Shown one piece after another: positions 18,953-28,592 of a stretch of 37,468 nt of DNA. Under the pieces are notes generated by a model. The model was not told the origin of the DNA. It searched no databases and worked only from the letters and a program-made list of their open reading frames with translations. Both the position numbers and the translations under genes were made by a program. Positions within the stretch are counted from its first letter, which is position 1, and every line of letters begins with the position of its first letter. This stretch comes from an uncultured Pelagibacteraceae bacterium (lineage in GTDB: Bacteria > Pseudomonadota > Alphaproteobacteria > Pelagibacterales > Pelagibacteraceae), in NCBI GenBank assembly GCA_902520645.1, contig CABYOP010000008.1, forward strand, positions 1 through 37,468. Reading direction: 5' to 3'.

Positions 18953-19195
18953 ATGAAAGAAAAAAATTTACCACTTGATTATCAACACAGCTCTTTAGAG
19001 GAGCTCACTGAAAAAGCAAATAGTATAATTGAGTCATTAGAGAATGAAAAAAATTTAAATAATTCTGTTGATACTTATCAAGAGTTATTAAAATTAAATA
19101 ATCTTATTGAAAAAAAATTTCAAAAAAATCTCAAATCTATAAGTGAAACTACAAATAATAAAATCAAGGAAATTATAAAAAAAAATGAAAAATGA
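18953..19195 (+). CDS. xseB: XseB, exodeoxyribonuclease VII small subunit
   Basis: XseB is the small helical subunit of exonuclease VII, which degrades single-stranded DNA to oligonucleotides together with XseA. The 80-residue product is all helical, with the family core FEELTEKANSIIESLEN-like pattern (here LEELTEKANSIIESLEN) followed by a second helix. Length is typical. The order xseB-ispA-dxs is widely conserved in proteobacteria and strongly supports the call. Its 3' end overlaps ispA by 11 bases. Confidence 0.9.
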   Translation: MKEKNLPLDYQHSSLEELTEKANSIIESLENEKNLNNSVDTYQELLKLNNLIEKKFQKNLKSISETTNNKIKEIIKKNEK

Positions 19196-20057
19196 AGTTA
19201 ATAAAATTGCAAAAGATACAAATTATTTTTTAAAAAAATTTATTAATAATCAGAATAGCTCTCATCTTATCAACGCAATGAAATATGGTTTATTTCCTGG
19301 AGGAAAGAAAATTAGATCAAAAATACTAATAGACTTTGGTTCTTTATTTTCAATTAGATACAAAACTTTAATACAGATTGGTGCAGCAGTAGAATGTATA
19401 CACGCTTATTCTCTTATTCATGACGATTTACCTTGTATGGATAATGATAAAATTAGGCGGGGAAAAGCATCAACACATATAAAATATGGAGAGTCTACAG
19501 CGGTGCTAGCTGGTAATTCACTTTTGACAATGGCATTTGAAATTTTATCAAACAAAAATTTAGATTTATCTGAAAAGACTAAAATTAACTTAATAAAAAA
19601 ATTGTCAGAATGCTCAGGACATCTTGGTATAGCAGGTGGTCAATACCTAGATTTGAATTATGAGAAAAAAAAAGTATCAAGGAATAAAATTATTGATATG
19701 GAAATTAAAAAAACGGGAATGTTATTTAGTTTTTGTTGTGCAGCCCCAGCAATAATAAAAAATAAAAAAAATTTAGAGATTAGGTTTTTTGAAAATATTG
19801 GATCTGATATAGGCTTATTGTTTCAAATTTCTGACGATCTAATTGACCATAAGGGAAATTCAAAAATAGCTGGTAAAAAAACAGGAAAAGATCAAAAAAA
19901 AGGTAAAGCAACACTTATTGGTTTACTTGGTTATAATAATGCAGTTAAATATTGTAATAGTTTAATTATAAATATTAACAACAAATTGCAAAAATACAGC
20001 TCTAATTCAAAAAAAATAAAACAAACTTTAGAATATATTTTAAACAGAAATAAATGA
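19185..20057 (+). CDS. ispA: IspA-type farnesyl (short-chain prenyl) diphosphate synthase
   Basis: This trans-prenyltransferase condenses IPP with DMAPP and GPP to give farnesyl diphosphate. The first Asp-rich motif HDDLPCMD (Asp80-Asp86) has the two-residue insertion (DDxxxxD) typical of bacterial short-chain enzymes. A Tyr lies five residues before it, a chain-length gate that favours C15. The second motif, SDDLIDH, is at about 216-222. Basic residues KKIRSK and RRGK for diphosphate binding are present. The length of 290 residues is normal. It lies between xseB and dxs with overlaps at both ends, so it is part of one translationally linked unit. Confidence 0.94.
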   Translation: MKNEVNKIAKDTNYFLKKFINNQNSSHLINAMKYGLFPGGKKIRSKILIDFGSLFSIRYKTLIQIGAAVECIHAYSLIHDDLPCMDNDKIRRGKASTHIKYGESTAVLAGNSLLTMAFEILSNKNLDLSEKTKINLIKKLSECSGHLGIAGGQYLDLNYEKKKVSRNKIIDMEIKKTGMLFSFCCAAPAIIKNKKNLEIRFFENIGSDIGLLFQISDDLIDHKGNSKIAGKKTGKDQKKGKATLIGLLGYNNAVKYCNSLIININNKLQKYSSNSKKIKQTLEYILNRNK

Positions 20058-21970
20058 TACACAAAAGCACATTTTTAAAAGATATAAATTTTCCATCTGA
20101 TTTAAGGAAAATTTCTGAAAAGGATTTACCAAAAGTTGCAAATGAAGTTAGAAATGAAATGATAGATGCCGTATCTCAAACAGGTGGTCATCTAGGTGCA
20201 GGTTTAGGTGTTGTAGAGCTAACTGTGGCACTTCATTATGTATTTGATACACCAAATGATAAATTAATTTGGGATGTAGGACATCAATCTTATCCACACA
20301 AAATTTTAACAGGAAGAAAAGATAAAATTAGAACACTAAGACAAGGTAAAGGATTATCAGGTTTTACAAAAAGAACTGAAAGTGAATATGATCCTTTCGG
20401 CGCTGCTCATAGTTCAACATCAATTTCTTCTGCACTAGGTATAGCTGAGGCAAATAAATTGGAGAACAAATCTTCAAATGTAATTGCAGTAATAGGAGAC
20501 GGTGCGATGAGTGCTGGTATGGCTTATGAGGCAATGAATAATGCAGGTGCTTCAAAAACAAAAATGATTGTTATTTTAAATGACAACGATATGTCAATTG
20601 CAAAACCTGTTGGAGCGATGAGAACATATCTTGCAAAATTATTGACTGGAAAAATATATTTTAGTCTTAGAGAGACTATTAAATTAATTACTTCTGCATT
20701 TTCAAAGAGGTTTAGTGCTAAGGCAGGAAAAGCAGAGGATTTTTTAAGATCTGCATTTACTGGTGGTACTATGTTTAATTCATTAGGTTTTTATTATGTG
20801 GGACCAATTGATGGACATGATTTATCAACCCTAATTCCAATTTTAAAAAATGCAAAAGACTCAAATCATGAAGGTCCAATTATGATTCATATTAAAACAC
20901 AAAAAGGTAAAGGGTATAGTTATGCAGAAAAAGCCAAAGATCATTATCATGGAGTTTCAAAATTCAATGTAGACACTGGAGAACAGAATAAAAGCGGATC
21001 TAATTTACCATCTTATACAAAAGTATTTGCAAATACTCTTGTAAAGCATGCAAAAAAAGATAGTAAAATAGTTGGAATAACAGCAGCAATGCCAGGTGGA
21101 ACAGGAATGGATATATTTGGCAAAGAGTTTCCAAAAAGAATGTTTGATGTTGGTATAGCTGAGCAGCATGCCGTAACATTTGCCGCTGGTATGGCAACAG
21201 AAGGATACAAGCCCTATGCTGCAATTTACTCAACATTTTTACAAAGAGCTTATGATCAGGTTGTTCATGATGTTGCTATTCAAAGCTTACCAGTAAGATT
21301 TGCAATTGATAGAGCTGGATTAGTTGGGGCTGATGGATCAACACACGCTGGTTCATTTGATATTACTTATTTATCAACTTTACCAAATTTTATTGTAATG
21401 GCTGCAAGTGACGAAGCTGAACTGGTTAAAATGATAAATACCTCAGTAGATATTGACGATAGACCAAGTGCAATCAGATACCCAAGAGGAGTAGGTGTTG
21501 GAGTTGAACTTCCATCAATAGAAGAAAAAATTGAAATTGGAAAAGGAAAAATAATTCAAAATGGAAGTCAAGTATGCCTTTTAAGCTTAGGAACAAGACT
21601 TGAAGAATGCAAACTAGCAGCGGAACATTTAAAACAAAAAGGAGTTTCAACTACTATTGTTGATGCAAGATTTGCCAAACCCTTAGACGAAGAATTAATT
21701 ATTAAATGTGCCAGAGAGCATGAAATTTTACTCTCTATTGAAGAAGGTTCAATTGGAGGATTCGGTTCGCACGTAAAGAACTTACTTGCTGAGAAAGGGA
21801 TATTTGACAAAGGTCTAAAATTTAGATCAATGAATTTACCAGACAAGTTTATTGAACAAGATACCCCGAACAAAATGTATGAAACTGCTGGATTAAATGC
21901 TTCTCAAATTTCCAAAAAAATTTTAGATATTTTATTTAACAAAAATTCTATCAAAGTTGTAAAAAATTAA
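20054..21970 (+). CDS. dxs: Dxs, 1-deoxy-D-xylulose-5-phosphate synthase
   Basis: Dxs condenses pyruvate and glyceraldehyde-3-phosphate, the first step of the MEP isoprenoid pathway, using thiamine diphosphate. The 638-residue protein shows [15 protein letters not shown] and [13 protein letters not shown]. The ThDP motif runs from GDGAMSAG (148-155) to the downstream NDNDMSI. The transketolase pyrimidine domain holds [15 protein letters not shown], with the catalytic Glu, and RAGLVGADG. Length and motifs are complete. It overlaps ispA by four bases (ATGA). Its stop lies five bases from the stop of the convergent aroC gene, with no terminator between them. Confidence 0.97.
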   Translation: MIHKSTFLKDINFPSDLRKISEKDLPKVANEVRNEMIDAVSQTGGHLGAGLGVVELTVALHYVFDTPNDKLIWDVGHQSYPHKILTGRKDKIRTLRQGKGLSGFTKRTESEYDPFGAAHSSTSISSALGIAEANKLENKSSNVIAVIGDGAMSAGMAYEAMNNAGASKTKMIVILNDNDMSIAKPVGAMRTYLAKLLTGKIYFSLRETIKLITSAFSKRFSAKAGKAEDFLRSAFTGGTMFNSLGFYYVGPIDGHDLSTLIPILKNAKDSNHEGPIMIHIKTQKGKGYSYAEKAKDHYHGVSKFNVDTGEQNKSGSNLPSYTKVFANTLVKHAKKDSKIVGITAAMPGGTGMDIFGKEFPKRMFDVGIAEQHAVTFAAGMATEGYKPYAAIYSTFLQRAYDQVVHDVAIQSLPVRFAIDRAGLVGADGSTHAGSFDITYLSTLPNFIVMAASDEAELVKMINTSVDIDDRPSAIRYPRGVGVGVELPSIEEKIEIGKGKIIQNGSQVCLLSLGTRLEECKLAAEHLKQKGVSTTIVDARFAKPLDEELIIKCAREHEILLSIEEGSIGGFGSHVKNLLAEKGIFDKGLKFRSMNLPDKFIEQDTPNKMYETAGLNASQISKKILDILFNKNSIKVVKN

Positions 21971-21975
21971 TTATT

Positions 21976-23058
21976 CTACTGACACTGAGCTTTATTCATT
22001 AGATAGTGATCTAATAAAACACAATTCATCATTGCCTCACCAACAGGTACAGCTCTTATTCCAACACATGGATCATGCCTTCCTGTAACAGATATTGTTG
22101 TATTCTTTCCAAATTTATCGACAGTATTTCTTGTTGTTAAGATTGAAGATGTTGGTTTTACAGCAAATGAAGCAATAATTTCTTGTCCAGTTGAAATACC
22201 ACCCAATATTCCGCCGGCATTATTTGAATTAAACTTTAATTTTTTACCTTTTTGTGAAATTTCATCTGAGTTTTGTTCACCACTTAGTTGTGCAGAGTTC
22301 ATCCCTACACCAATATTAACTCCTTTAACAGCATTAATACTCATGAAGCTAGATGCAATATCAGAGTCTAGTTTTGAGTAAATAGGTGCACCCAATCCGA
22401 CCGGAATTCCTCTCGCTCTTATTTCAATCACTGCACCACATGATGATCCAGATTTTCTTACTCCTAATAAATATTTTTCCCAAAGTTTAATCATCGATTT
22501 GTCGGGACAAAAAAATGGATTTTTTGAAATTATTTTGTCATTCCATCTGTTAGTATTGCACCCCAATATACCTAATTGCGTAACTGCACCAACAACTTTG
22601 AATTTCTTACCTAATTTATTTTGCAATACCAATTTTGCTATTGCACCAGCTGCAACTCTTGATGCAGTTTCTCTTGCAGATGATCTTCCACCACCTCTAT
22701 AGTCTCTAATTCCGTATTTTTTGAAGTAAGTAAAGTCAGCGTGTCCAGGTCTAAATTTATCCTTAATATTTCCATAATCCTTAGATCTCATATCTTTATT
22801 ATAAATAATTAAGGATATTGGTGTACCAGTAGTTCTACCTTCAAAAACTCCAGACAATATTTGAACTTTATCATCCTCTTTTCTTTGTGTTGTAAATTTT
22901 GATTGTCCTGGTTTTCTCTTATCCAGTTCTTTTTGTATATCTTTTTCACTTAAATTAATATTTGGGGGGCATCCATCAACGATACAGCCAATAGCAGGAC
23001 CATGTGATTCACCCCAAGTAGAGAAACGAAATAGCTTTCCAAATGTATTAAATGACAT
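21976..23058 (-). CDS. aroC: AroC, chorismate synthase
   Basis: AroC eliminates phosphate from EPSP to make chorismate, the last shikimate step, using reduced FMN. The 360-residue product has the signatures [17 protein letters not shown] near the N-terminus, [29 protein letters not shown] with the conserved Arg/Ser residues, and the C-terminal [18 protein letters not shown]. All are canonical, and the length is full for a bacterial monofunctional enzyme. The gene is divergent from pdxH across a 33-base A+T-rich spacer that must hold both promoters. Its 3' end faces dxs with a five-base gap. Confidence 0.97.
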   Translation of the reverse strand: MSFNTFGKLFRFSTWGESHGPAIGCIVDGCPPNINLSEKDIQKELDKRKPGQSKFTTQRKEDDKVQILSGVFEGRTTGTPISLIIYNKDMRSKDYGNIKDKFRPGHADFTYFKKYGIRDYRGGGRSSARETASRVAAGAIAKLVLQNKLGKKFKVVGAVTQLGILGCNTNRWNDKIISKNPFFCPDKSMIKLWEKYLLGVRKSGSSCGAVIEIRARGIPVGLGAPIYSKLDSDIASSFMSINAVKGVNIGVGMNSAQLSGEQNSDEISQKGKKLKFNSNNAGGILGGISTGQEIIASFAVKPTSSILTTRNTVDKFGKNTTISVTGRHDPCVGIRAVPVGEAMMNCVLLDHYLMNKAQCQ

Positions 23059-23091
23059 TATTTATATTATATAGATTATTTTGTTTAAATT

Positions 23092-23718
23092 ATGAATCAA
23101 AAAAACTCACTTGGGCTTAATAGTTGTTTTATGGATTTAGATGATCCAATACATTTATTCGATACTTGGATGGAAGAGGCAAAAAAAACTGAGCCAAATG
23201 ACCCAAACGCAGTAGCGTTGGCAACATCAAATAAAAACAACGTTCCTTCTGTAAGAATGGTCTTATTAAAAGACTTCAATCAAAATGGATTTGTATTTTA
23301 TACAAATTTAGATAGTCAAAAAGGACATGAATTAAAACAAAATCCAAATGTAGCAATGTGCTTTCATTGGAAAAGTTTACTAAGACAAATTAGAGTTAAT
23401 GGCACAGTTTCATTGGTGCCCAATGAGGTTGCAGATGATTACTATAATTCAAGAAGTTATGAAAGTAGAATTGGAGCATGGGCATCTAAACAGAGCAAAG
23501 AACTTAAAGACAGAGAACAGTTGGATAATTCTATCAAAGAATATAAAAAAAAATATGCAGATAAGAATAAGGTTCCACGACCAAATTATTGGTCAGGATG
23601 GAACTTATCTCCCTCAAGTATTGAATTCTGGCTTGATGGAGATAATAGAATTCATGAAAGATTAAAATATACAAAAAATTCTAAGGGAGAATGGATCAGA
23701 TCTCTTTTGAGCCCTTAA
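23092..23718 (+). CDS. pdxH: PdxH, pyridoxamine/pyridoxine 5'-phosphate oxidase
   Basis: PdxH oxidises pyridoxine or pyridoxamine phosphate to pyridoxal phosphate with FMN. The 208-residue product shows the FMN-binding RMVLLKDFNQNGFVFYTN, the dimer/FMN region HWKSLLRQIRVNG, ASKQS, and the C-terminal signature WSGWNLSPSSIEFWLDGDNRIHER. These are the family's diagnostic blocks, and the length is normal. The pdxH and aroC genes are adjacent in many alphaproteobacteria. Its stop overlaps the stop of the convergent polyprenyl synthase gene by four bases. Confidence 0.96.
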   Translation: MNQKNSLGLNSCFMDLDDPIHLFDTWMEEAKKTEPNDPNAVALATSNKNNVPSVRMVLLKDFNQNGFVFYTNLDSQKGHELKQNPNVAMCFHWKSLLRQIRVNGTVSLVPNEVADDYYNSRSYESRIGAWASKQSKELKDREQLDNSIKEYKKKYADKNKVPRPNYWSGWNLSPSSIEFWLDGDNRIHERLKYTKNSKGEWIRSLLSP

Positions 23719-24728
23719 AAACTTCTAGATAAGCTAAATGTTGATAGATTTTTTAAAATTTCTTTTTCTTTAGTATCTTTAAAAACACTCAATGAATTTG
23801 AAGCAAGATTAATATAATGTTGAGCTTTCTGGTAGCACTCATTTATTATTTTGTGCTTGTTAATTAAAGAAATTATTTTATCTAAATCATCTTTATCTCT
23901 AATATCTTTACTGAACATATTAATTAAATTATTTTTTTGTTCGATCTCCAGCTTTTGATAAAGTAAAATTATTGGAAGTGTAATTTTTCCTTCAAAAAAA
24001 TCTTGTCCTATTTTCTTACCAAATGATTTAAGTTCAGCGTTGTAATCAAGTGTATCATCAGCAATTTGGAAAGTAAGTCCAAGATTTCTCCCATAAAATT
24101 CAAGTGCATCTTTTTCTTTTTTATTACTATCAGATAAAATTGCACCAACTTTTGTAGCTGCTGCAAACAATTCAGCAGTTTTTGCAGAAATAATTTTTAG
24201 ATAAGTCTCTTCCAACATATCTACTTCACCTTTATGTTGGAGCTGTAAAACTTCTCCTTGAGCTATTTTTGATGAAGTGGATGATAATAATTTCAGAACT
24301 TCTATGTTGCCATCTTCAACCATCATCTCAAAGCATCTACTTAGCAAATAGTCACCTACTAAAACTGACGAGTGATTATTCCAAATTTTATTTAAAGTTT
24401 CTTTTCCTCTCCTAACTTCACCCTCGTCTATAACGTCATCATGCATTAAAGTTGCACTATGAATTAATTCAACACATGCTGCTAAATTCACATCTCTTGA
24501 GCCTTTTGTATAACCACATAATTTTGCAGATCCTAAAGTTAGTAGAGCTCTAAGCCTTTTACCACCAGTTTTCATATGATAGTCAGTCATCTTTTGAACT
24601 AGCTCTACATCGCTAATTAATTTAGTTTTAATTTTTTCCTCAGTTAAAATAAGCTTGTCTTCAAGAGAATCCTTTAACTGAAAATATGAATTATTTATCT
24701 GATTTTTAAGCTGAACGACTGATCCCAT
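23715..24728 (-). CDS. ispB: IspB-type long-chain polyprenyl diphosphate synthase (quinone side chain)
   Basis: This trans-prenyltransferase elongates farnesyl diphosphate to an octa- to decaprenyl chain for ubiquinone. The first motif HDDVIDEG (Asp97-Asp101) is the uninterrupted DDxxD form, and the residue five positions before it is Ala. A small residue there opens the tunnel for long products, in contrast to the Tyr in the IspA protein of this window. The second motif, ADDTLDY, and the basic GGKRLR are present. The length of 337 residues is typical. Exact chain length (C40, C45 or C50) cannot be fixed from sequence. The gene is divergent from sppA across 114 bases. Confidence 0.92.
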   Translation of the reverse strand: MGSVVQLKNQINNSYFQLKDSLEDKLILTEEKIKTKLISDVELVQKMTDYHMKTGGKRLRALLTLGSAKLCGYTKGSRDVNLAACVELIHSATLMHDDVIDEGEVRRGKETLNKIWNNHSSVLVGDYLLSRCFEMMVEDGNIEVLKLLSSTSSKIAQGEVLQLQHKGEVDMLEETYLKIISAKTAELFAAATKVGAILSDSNKKEKDALEFYGRNLGLTFQIADDTLDYNAELKSFGKKIGQDFFEGKITLPIILLYQKLEIEQKNNLINMFSKDIRDKDDLDKIISLINKHKIINECYQKAQHYINLASNSLSVFKDTKEKEILKNLSTFSLSRSF

Positions 24729-24774
24729 ATAAAATTTAAACTAGTATAATTAACTTTTATTTATTACTTATCAA

Positions 24775-24802
24775 TTGACGCACCTTATTCTTCAATTATA
24801 AG
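24775..24802 (+). promoter_or_regulatory. Candidate sigma-70-type promoter of sppA
   Basis: TTGACG (24775-24780), 16 bases, TATAAG (24797-24802) lies in the ispB/sppA divergent spacer, about 40 bases before the sppA ATG. The -35 box sits in TCAATTGA, a small palindrome, so the opposite strand offers TTGATA toward ispB. However, its nearest TATACT lies 20 bases away, a poor spacing. The plus-strand match is good for an A+T-rich region but unproven. Confidence 0.45.
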
Positions 24803-24842
24803 TAGTCTTTATATTCAACTAATAAATCTATAAGAAATATTT

Positions 24843-25646
24843 ATGTTCTCTTTTTTTAAAAAGAAAAAAATAGTAGCTCATTTAAAACTCAGTGGTGTGA
24901 TAGGAAATGCAGGAAAATTTAAACAAGGGATAGATTTTGCTGGCCAAGAAGAGATAATTAAAAAAGCTTTTTCATTGAAAAAAGCTAAATGTGTTGCAAT
25001 TACTATAAATTCACCAGGTGGATCTCCTGTTCAATCCCATCTAATTTATAGCTTTATAAGGCAACAAGCAAAAAAAAATAACAAACAAGTAATAGTATTT
25101 GCAGAGGATGTAGCCGCGTCTGGAGGCTATCTTATTGCATGTGCTGGGGATGAAATTTATGCAAACTCAAGTTCTATTATAGGATCAATTGGAGTTATTT
25201 ATTCGTCATTTGGTTTTACAGAATTAATAAAAAAAATTGGTGTTGAGAGAAGAGTTCATACAGCTGGTAAAAATAAAAGCACTCTTGATCCTTTTCTTGA
25301 AGAAAAAAATGAAGATATAGAGAGACTTAAAAACATTCAGTTAGACTTACATAAAGATTTTATAGATGTTGTCGAAAAAAGTAGAGGTACTAAATTAAAA
25401 AAATCTGAAGTTGAACTTTTTTCAGGTGAATTTTGGTCAGGTAGTAAATCAAAAACATTAGGATTAGTAGATGGAATAGGAAACGCTCATGAAATTTTGA
25501 AAGAAAAATTTGGAGATGACGTGATAATTAAAAAATTTGAAAAGACCAAAGGATGGTTAAGTCAAAAACTTTCTTCCTCTAATCAAATAGATCAATTTGC
25601 AAATATTTTAGATGAGAGGTCAATCTGGCAAAGATATGGTTTCTAA
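24843..25646 (+). CDS. S49-family serine peptidase (SppA/SohB-like), no visible membrane anchor
   Basis: S49 peptidases cut signal-peptide remnants or membrane protein segments with a Ser-Lys dyad. The 267-residue single-domain protein has INSPGGSP near 56-62, the nucleophile Ser93 in [17 protein letters not shown], and the likely Lys145 in [11 protein letters not shown]. It is the short form (one S49 domain) common in alphaproteobacteria. Unlike most SppA proteins it lacks an N-terminal hydrophobic anchor: the start MFSFFKKKK leads straight into the first strand. It may therefore be cytoplasmic or peripheral. The gene precedes glyQ and overlaps it or nearly so. Confidence 0.88.
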   Translation: MFSFFKKKKIVAHLKLSGVIGNAGKFKQGIDFAGQEEIIKKAFSLKKAKCVAITINSPGGSPVQSHLIYSFIRQQAKKNNKQVIVFAEDVAASGGYLIACAGDEIYANSSSIIGSIGVIYSSFGFTELIKKIGVERRVHTAGKNKSTLDPFLEEKNEDIERLKNIQLDLHKDFIDVVEKSRGTKLKKSEVELFSGEFWSGSKSKTLGLVDGIGNAHEILKEKFGDDVIIKKFEKTKGWLSQKLSSSNQIDQFANILDERSIWQRYGF

Positions 25647-26520
25647 AAATAAAAAAAAACAAAAACCAAAATTTCAAACTTTTCAAGAAACTATTTTAAA
25701 TCTTCAAAAATTTTGGAGTAAACAAGGGTGTATTATTCTTCAGCCGTACGACATGGAAGTTGGAGCTGGTACGTTCCATCCTGCTACAACTCTAAGATCA
25801 TTGGGTTCTCAACCATGGAAAGCCGCTTATGTCCAGCCATCAAGAAGACCAACTGATGGTAGATATGGTGAAAATCCTAATAGACTTCAACATTACTATC
25901 AGTTTCAAGTTTTGATTAAACCTTCTCCTGAAAATATAAAAAAGCTATATCTAAATAGTCTTACTGCAATTGGAATTCATCACAATGATCATGATATCAG
26001 ATTTGTAGAAGATGACTGGGAAAGTCCTACATTAGGTGCAGCTGGTTTGGGTTGGGAAATTTGGTGTGATGGAATGGAAATTACTCAATTCACTTACTTT
26101 CAACAGATGGCGGGTTATGAATGTAAACCAGTCTCTGTGGAGATTACTTATGGTTTAGAGAGGATCTGTATGTTTACCCAGCAACAAAAAAATGTTTACG
26201 ATTTGTTGTGGAATGATGAGAATGTTAAATACAGAGAGGTTTTTCATCAGGCTGAAAAAGAGTTTTCTGCTTATAATTTCGAGCATGCCAATGTCGAGCA
26301 ATTATTCAAAATGTTTGATATGCATGAGTCAGAAGCAAAATCTTTAGTTGAAAAAAAAGTTTCACTACCTGCGTACGATCAATGTTTAAAAGCAAGCCAT
26401 GTGTTTAATGTATTAGATGCCAGGGGGGCAATAAGTGTTGCACAAAGAGCAGGTTATATTGGAAGAATTCGTGATATTACTAAATCTGCTGCTGGAATTT
26501 GGATAGATAGTCAAAATTAA
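25636..26520 (+). CDS. glyQ: GlyQ, glycyl-tRNA synthetase alpha chain
   Basis: GlyQ is the catalytic alpha subunit of the heterotetrameric bacterial glycyl-tRNA synthetase. It shows [17 protein letters not shown] near the N-terminus, then [33 protein letters not shown] and [19 protein letters not shown], all diagnostic of the GlyQ family. I use the ATG at 25636 (294 residues). The ORF track's ATG at 25612 adds eight residues (MRGQSGKD) without family support, and neither start has a convincing ribosome-binding site. Either choice overlaps the sppA 3' end (11 or 35 bases), so coupling is likely. glyS follows after two bases. Confidence 0.95.
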   Translation: MVSKNKKKQKPKFQTFQETILNLQKFWSKQGCIILQPYDMEVGAGTFHPATTLRSLGSQPWKAAYVQPSRRPTDGRYGENPNRLQHYYQFQVLIKPSPENIKKLYLNSLTAIGIHHNDHDIRFVEDDWESPTLGAAGLGWEIWCDGMEITQFTYFQQMAGYECKPVSVEITYGLERICMFTQQQKNVYDLLWNDENVKYREVFHQAEKEFSAYNFEHANVEQLFKMFDMHESEAKSLVEKKVSLPAYDQCLKASHVFNVLDARGAISVAQRAGYIGRIRDITKSAAGIWIDSQN

Positions 26521-26522
26521 AA

Positions 26523-28592
26523 ATGTCTGAATTTTTTTTAGAACTATTTAGCGAGGAAATACCTGCGAGTCTTCAAAAAAATTTAAGAGAAAACTTATTA
26601 AAATCTTTTAATGATTTTTTTGAAGAAAAATTTATTTCATTTAAAAGAAGTTCTTCATATTCTACACCAAATAGATTGGTGATATTGTTTGAGGGGGTCC
26701 AAAAACAAGCAGTTCTTAAATCTGAGGAAATTAGAGGTCCAAGCACAAAAGCCCCTGAATTAGCTATAGAAGGCTTTATACGTGCAAATAAAATTTTAAA
26801 ACAAAATCTCTATGAAAAAGAAACAGAAAAAGGTAGCTTTTTCTTCTTTAAAACAAAATCAAAAAAACTTTATACACATGAATTATTAGAGGAGTTTGTT
26901 CCAAAAATATTAAATAAAATTCAATGGAAAAAATCAATGCGCTGGGGAGATTTTGCCTTAAATTGGGGCAGACCATTGAAATCTATTTTGGCAATATTTA
27001 ATAAAAAAACATTAATTTTTAACTTTCATCACATTCAATCATCTAATTTAACCTATATAGATAAAGATTTTGAAGAAAATAGAAAAAAATTTTCTAATTT
27101 TAAGGAATATAAAAATTTCTTCAAAAAGGAAAAAATTACAATTGATCCTGTTGAAAGAAAAAAAATTATACAAAAAAAATTTCATTTAATTTTAAAAAAG
27201 AAAAATATTATTATAGAGCAAAATCCAAAGTTGTTAGAAGAAGTTGTTGATTTAATAGATCAACCTAATGTTCTTGTTTGTCAGTTTGATAAAAAGTTTT
27301 TAAAAATACCTAAAGAGATTTTAATAATCACTATGCAATACCATCAAAAATATTTCCCCACTTTTGATAATAAGGGAAATATTACTAACGAATTTTTAGT
27401 AGTTTCAAACAAAAAAGATCAAAAAGGTTTAATAAAGCTAGGCAACGAGAGAGTAGTAGAGGCAAGACTTACTGATGCAGAATTCTTTTGGCAAAAAGAT
27501 AAATCTCAAAACTTAGTAAAACAAGTCTCAAATTTAAAATCTATGAATTTTTTTAAAGGATTGGGAAGTTATTTTGATAAAGTTCAAAGAATGAGAAAGC
27601 TTGGAGGAATGCTTTCAGATGAACTATTAATAAGCAAAGAAAAAGTTGAGTTATCAGCATCAATTTCTAAAGTCGATTTATTATCGGAACTGGTAGGCGA
27701 GTTCCCTGAGCTTCAAGGGATTATGGGCGGTTATTTTTCTGAGGCACAAGGCTTTGAGAAGGACATAGCATTATCAATAAGTGAACAATATTTACCTTTA
27801 GGGTCAGGGTCTAAGGTTCCCAAAAAACCTTTTAGTGTAGCATTAGCACTATCAGATAAAATAGACACTCTAGTTGGTTTTTTTGGAATTAACCACAAGC
27901 CAACGAGTTCTAAAGACCCATTTGCTCTTAGAAGATTAGCTCTAGGAGTAATTAGAACAATTATTGAAAATAAAAATAACATTAAAATAAAAGCTTTGAT
28001 CAACTATTCAGCTTCACTTTATATAGATCAAGGCTTTAAATTTGAAAATAAACTTTTACAAAAAGAACTTTCTGAATTTTTATTGGACCGATTAAAATTT
28101 TATATGAAGGAGAAAAATATTCGAAATGATATTATTCAAGCATCCATTAATTCACATAATTTAGACCAACCCGTAATAATTTTTGAAAAGGCAAAATATC
28201 TAGACAAAATAATTTCTAAATCAAACGGATACGAACTAATATCAAGTTACAAAAGAGCCTCAAACATTTTGGAGAATGAGTTGAAAGGACAGAATTTTGA
28301 ACTTTCAAATACAACTGACCCTGGTATTTTTAAAACAGATTTTGAAAAAAATTTGTTTAAAAAAATAAATGATCTAAGGAAATATTTTTCTTCGATTAAT
28401 AAAGATGAAGTTTATTCTCAAACTCTAGATAATTTGATAGATTCAAAAAAGGTAATCAATGATTTTTTTGATAATGTAATAGTCAATGACATTGACCCTG
28501 GTATTCGAAAAAATAGACTAGAACTTATTCAAATCTTATGTAAAACCTTCAACAACTATGTTAATTTTTCTTTAGTAGACTCCCAAAAATGA
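26523..28592 (+). CDS. glyS: GlyS, glycyl-tRNA synthetase beta chain
   Basis: GlyS is the tRNA-binding beta subunit that works with GlyQ. The 689-residue product has the family N-terminus FFLELFSEEIPAS, the block KSMRWGDFALNWGRPLKSIL near 137-157, the EARLTDAEFFWQKDK motif, and the HD-like SKVDLLSELVGEFPELQGIMGGYF. A C-terminal anticodon-binding-type domain follows. The length is close to the usual ~690. It starts two bases after glyQ, and its stop overlaps ppdK by four bases (ATGA), forming a sppA-glyQ-glyS-ppdK unit known from other alphaproteobacteria. Confidence 0.96.
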   Translation: MSEFFLELFSEEIPASLQKNLRENLLKSFNDFFEEKFISFKRSSSYSTPNRLVILFEGVQKQAVLKSEEIRGPSTKAPELAIEGFIRANKILKQNLYEKETEKGSFFFFKTKSKKLYTHELLEEFVPKILNKIQWKKSMRWGDFALNWGRPLKSILAIFNKKTLIFNFHHIQSSNLTYIDKDFEENRKKFSNFKEYKNFFKKEKITIDPVERKKIIQKKFHLILKKKNIIIEQNPKLLEEVVDLIDQPNVLVCQFDKKFLKIPKEILIITMQYHQKYFPTFDNKGNITNEFLVVSNKKDQKGLIKLGNERVVEARLTDAEFFWQKDKSQNLVKQVSNLKSMNFFKGLGSYFDKVQRMRKLGGMLSDELLISKEKVELSASISKVDLLSELVGEFPELQGIMGGYFSEAQGFEKDIALSISEQYLPLGSGSKVPKKPFSVALALSDKIDTLVGFFGINHKPTSSKDPFALRRLALGVIRTIIENKNNIKIKALINYSASLYIDQGFKFENKLLQKELSEFLLDRLKFYMKEKNIRNDIIQASINSHNLDQPVIIFEKAKYLDKIISKSNGYELISSYKRASNILENELKGQNFELSNTTDPGIFKTDFEKNLFKKINDLRKYFSSINKDEVYSQTLDNLIDSKKVINDFFDNVIVNDIDPGIRKNRLELIQILCKTFNNYVNFSLVDSQK

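Noticed and set aside
18936-18974. Upstream start of the TsaC/Sua5-type ORF
   Set aside because: It would run into the divergent xseB coding region; the internal ATG at 18935 gives the normal family N-terminus.
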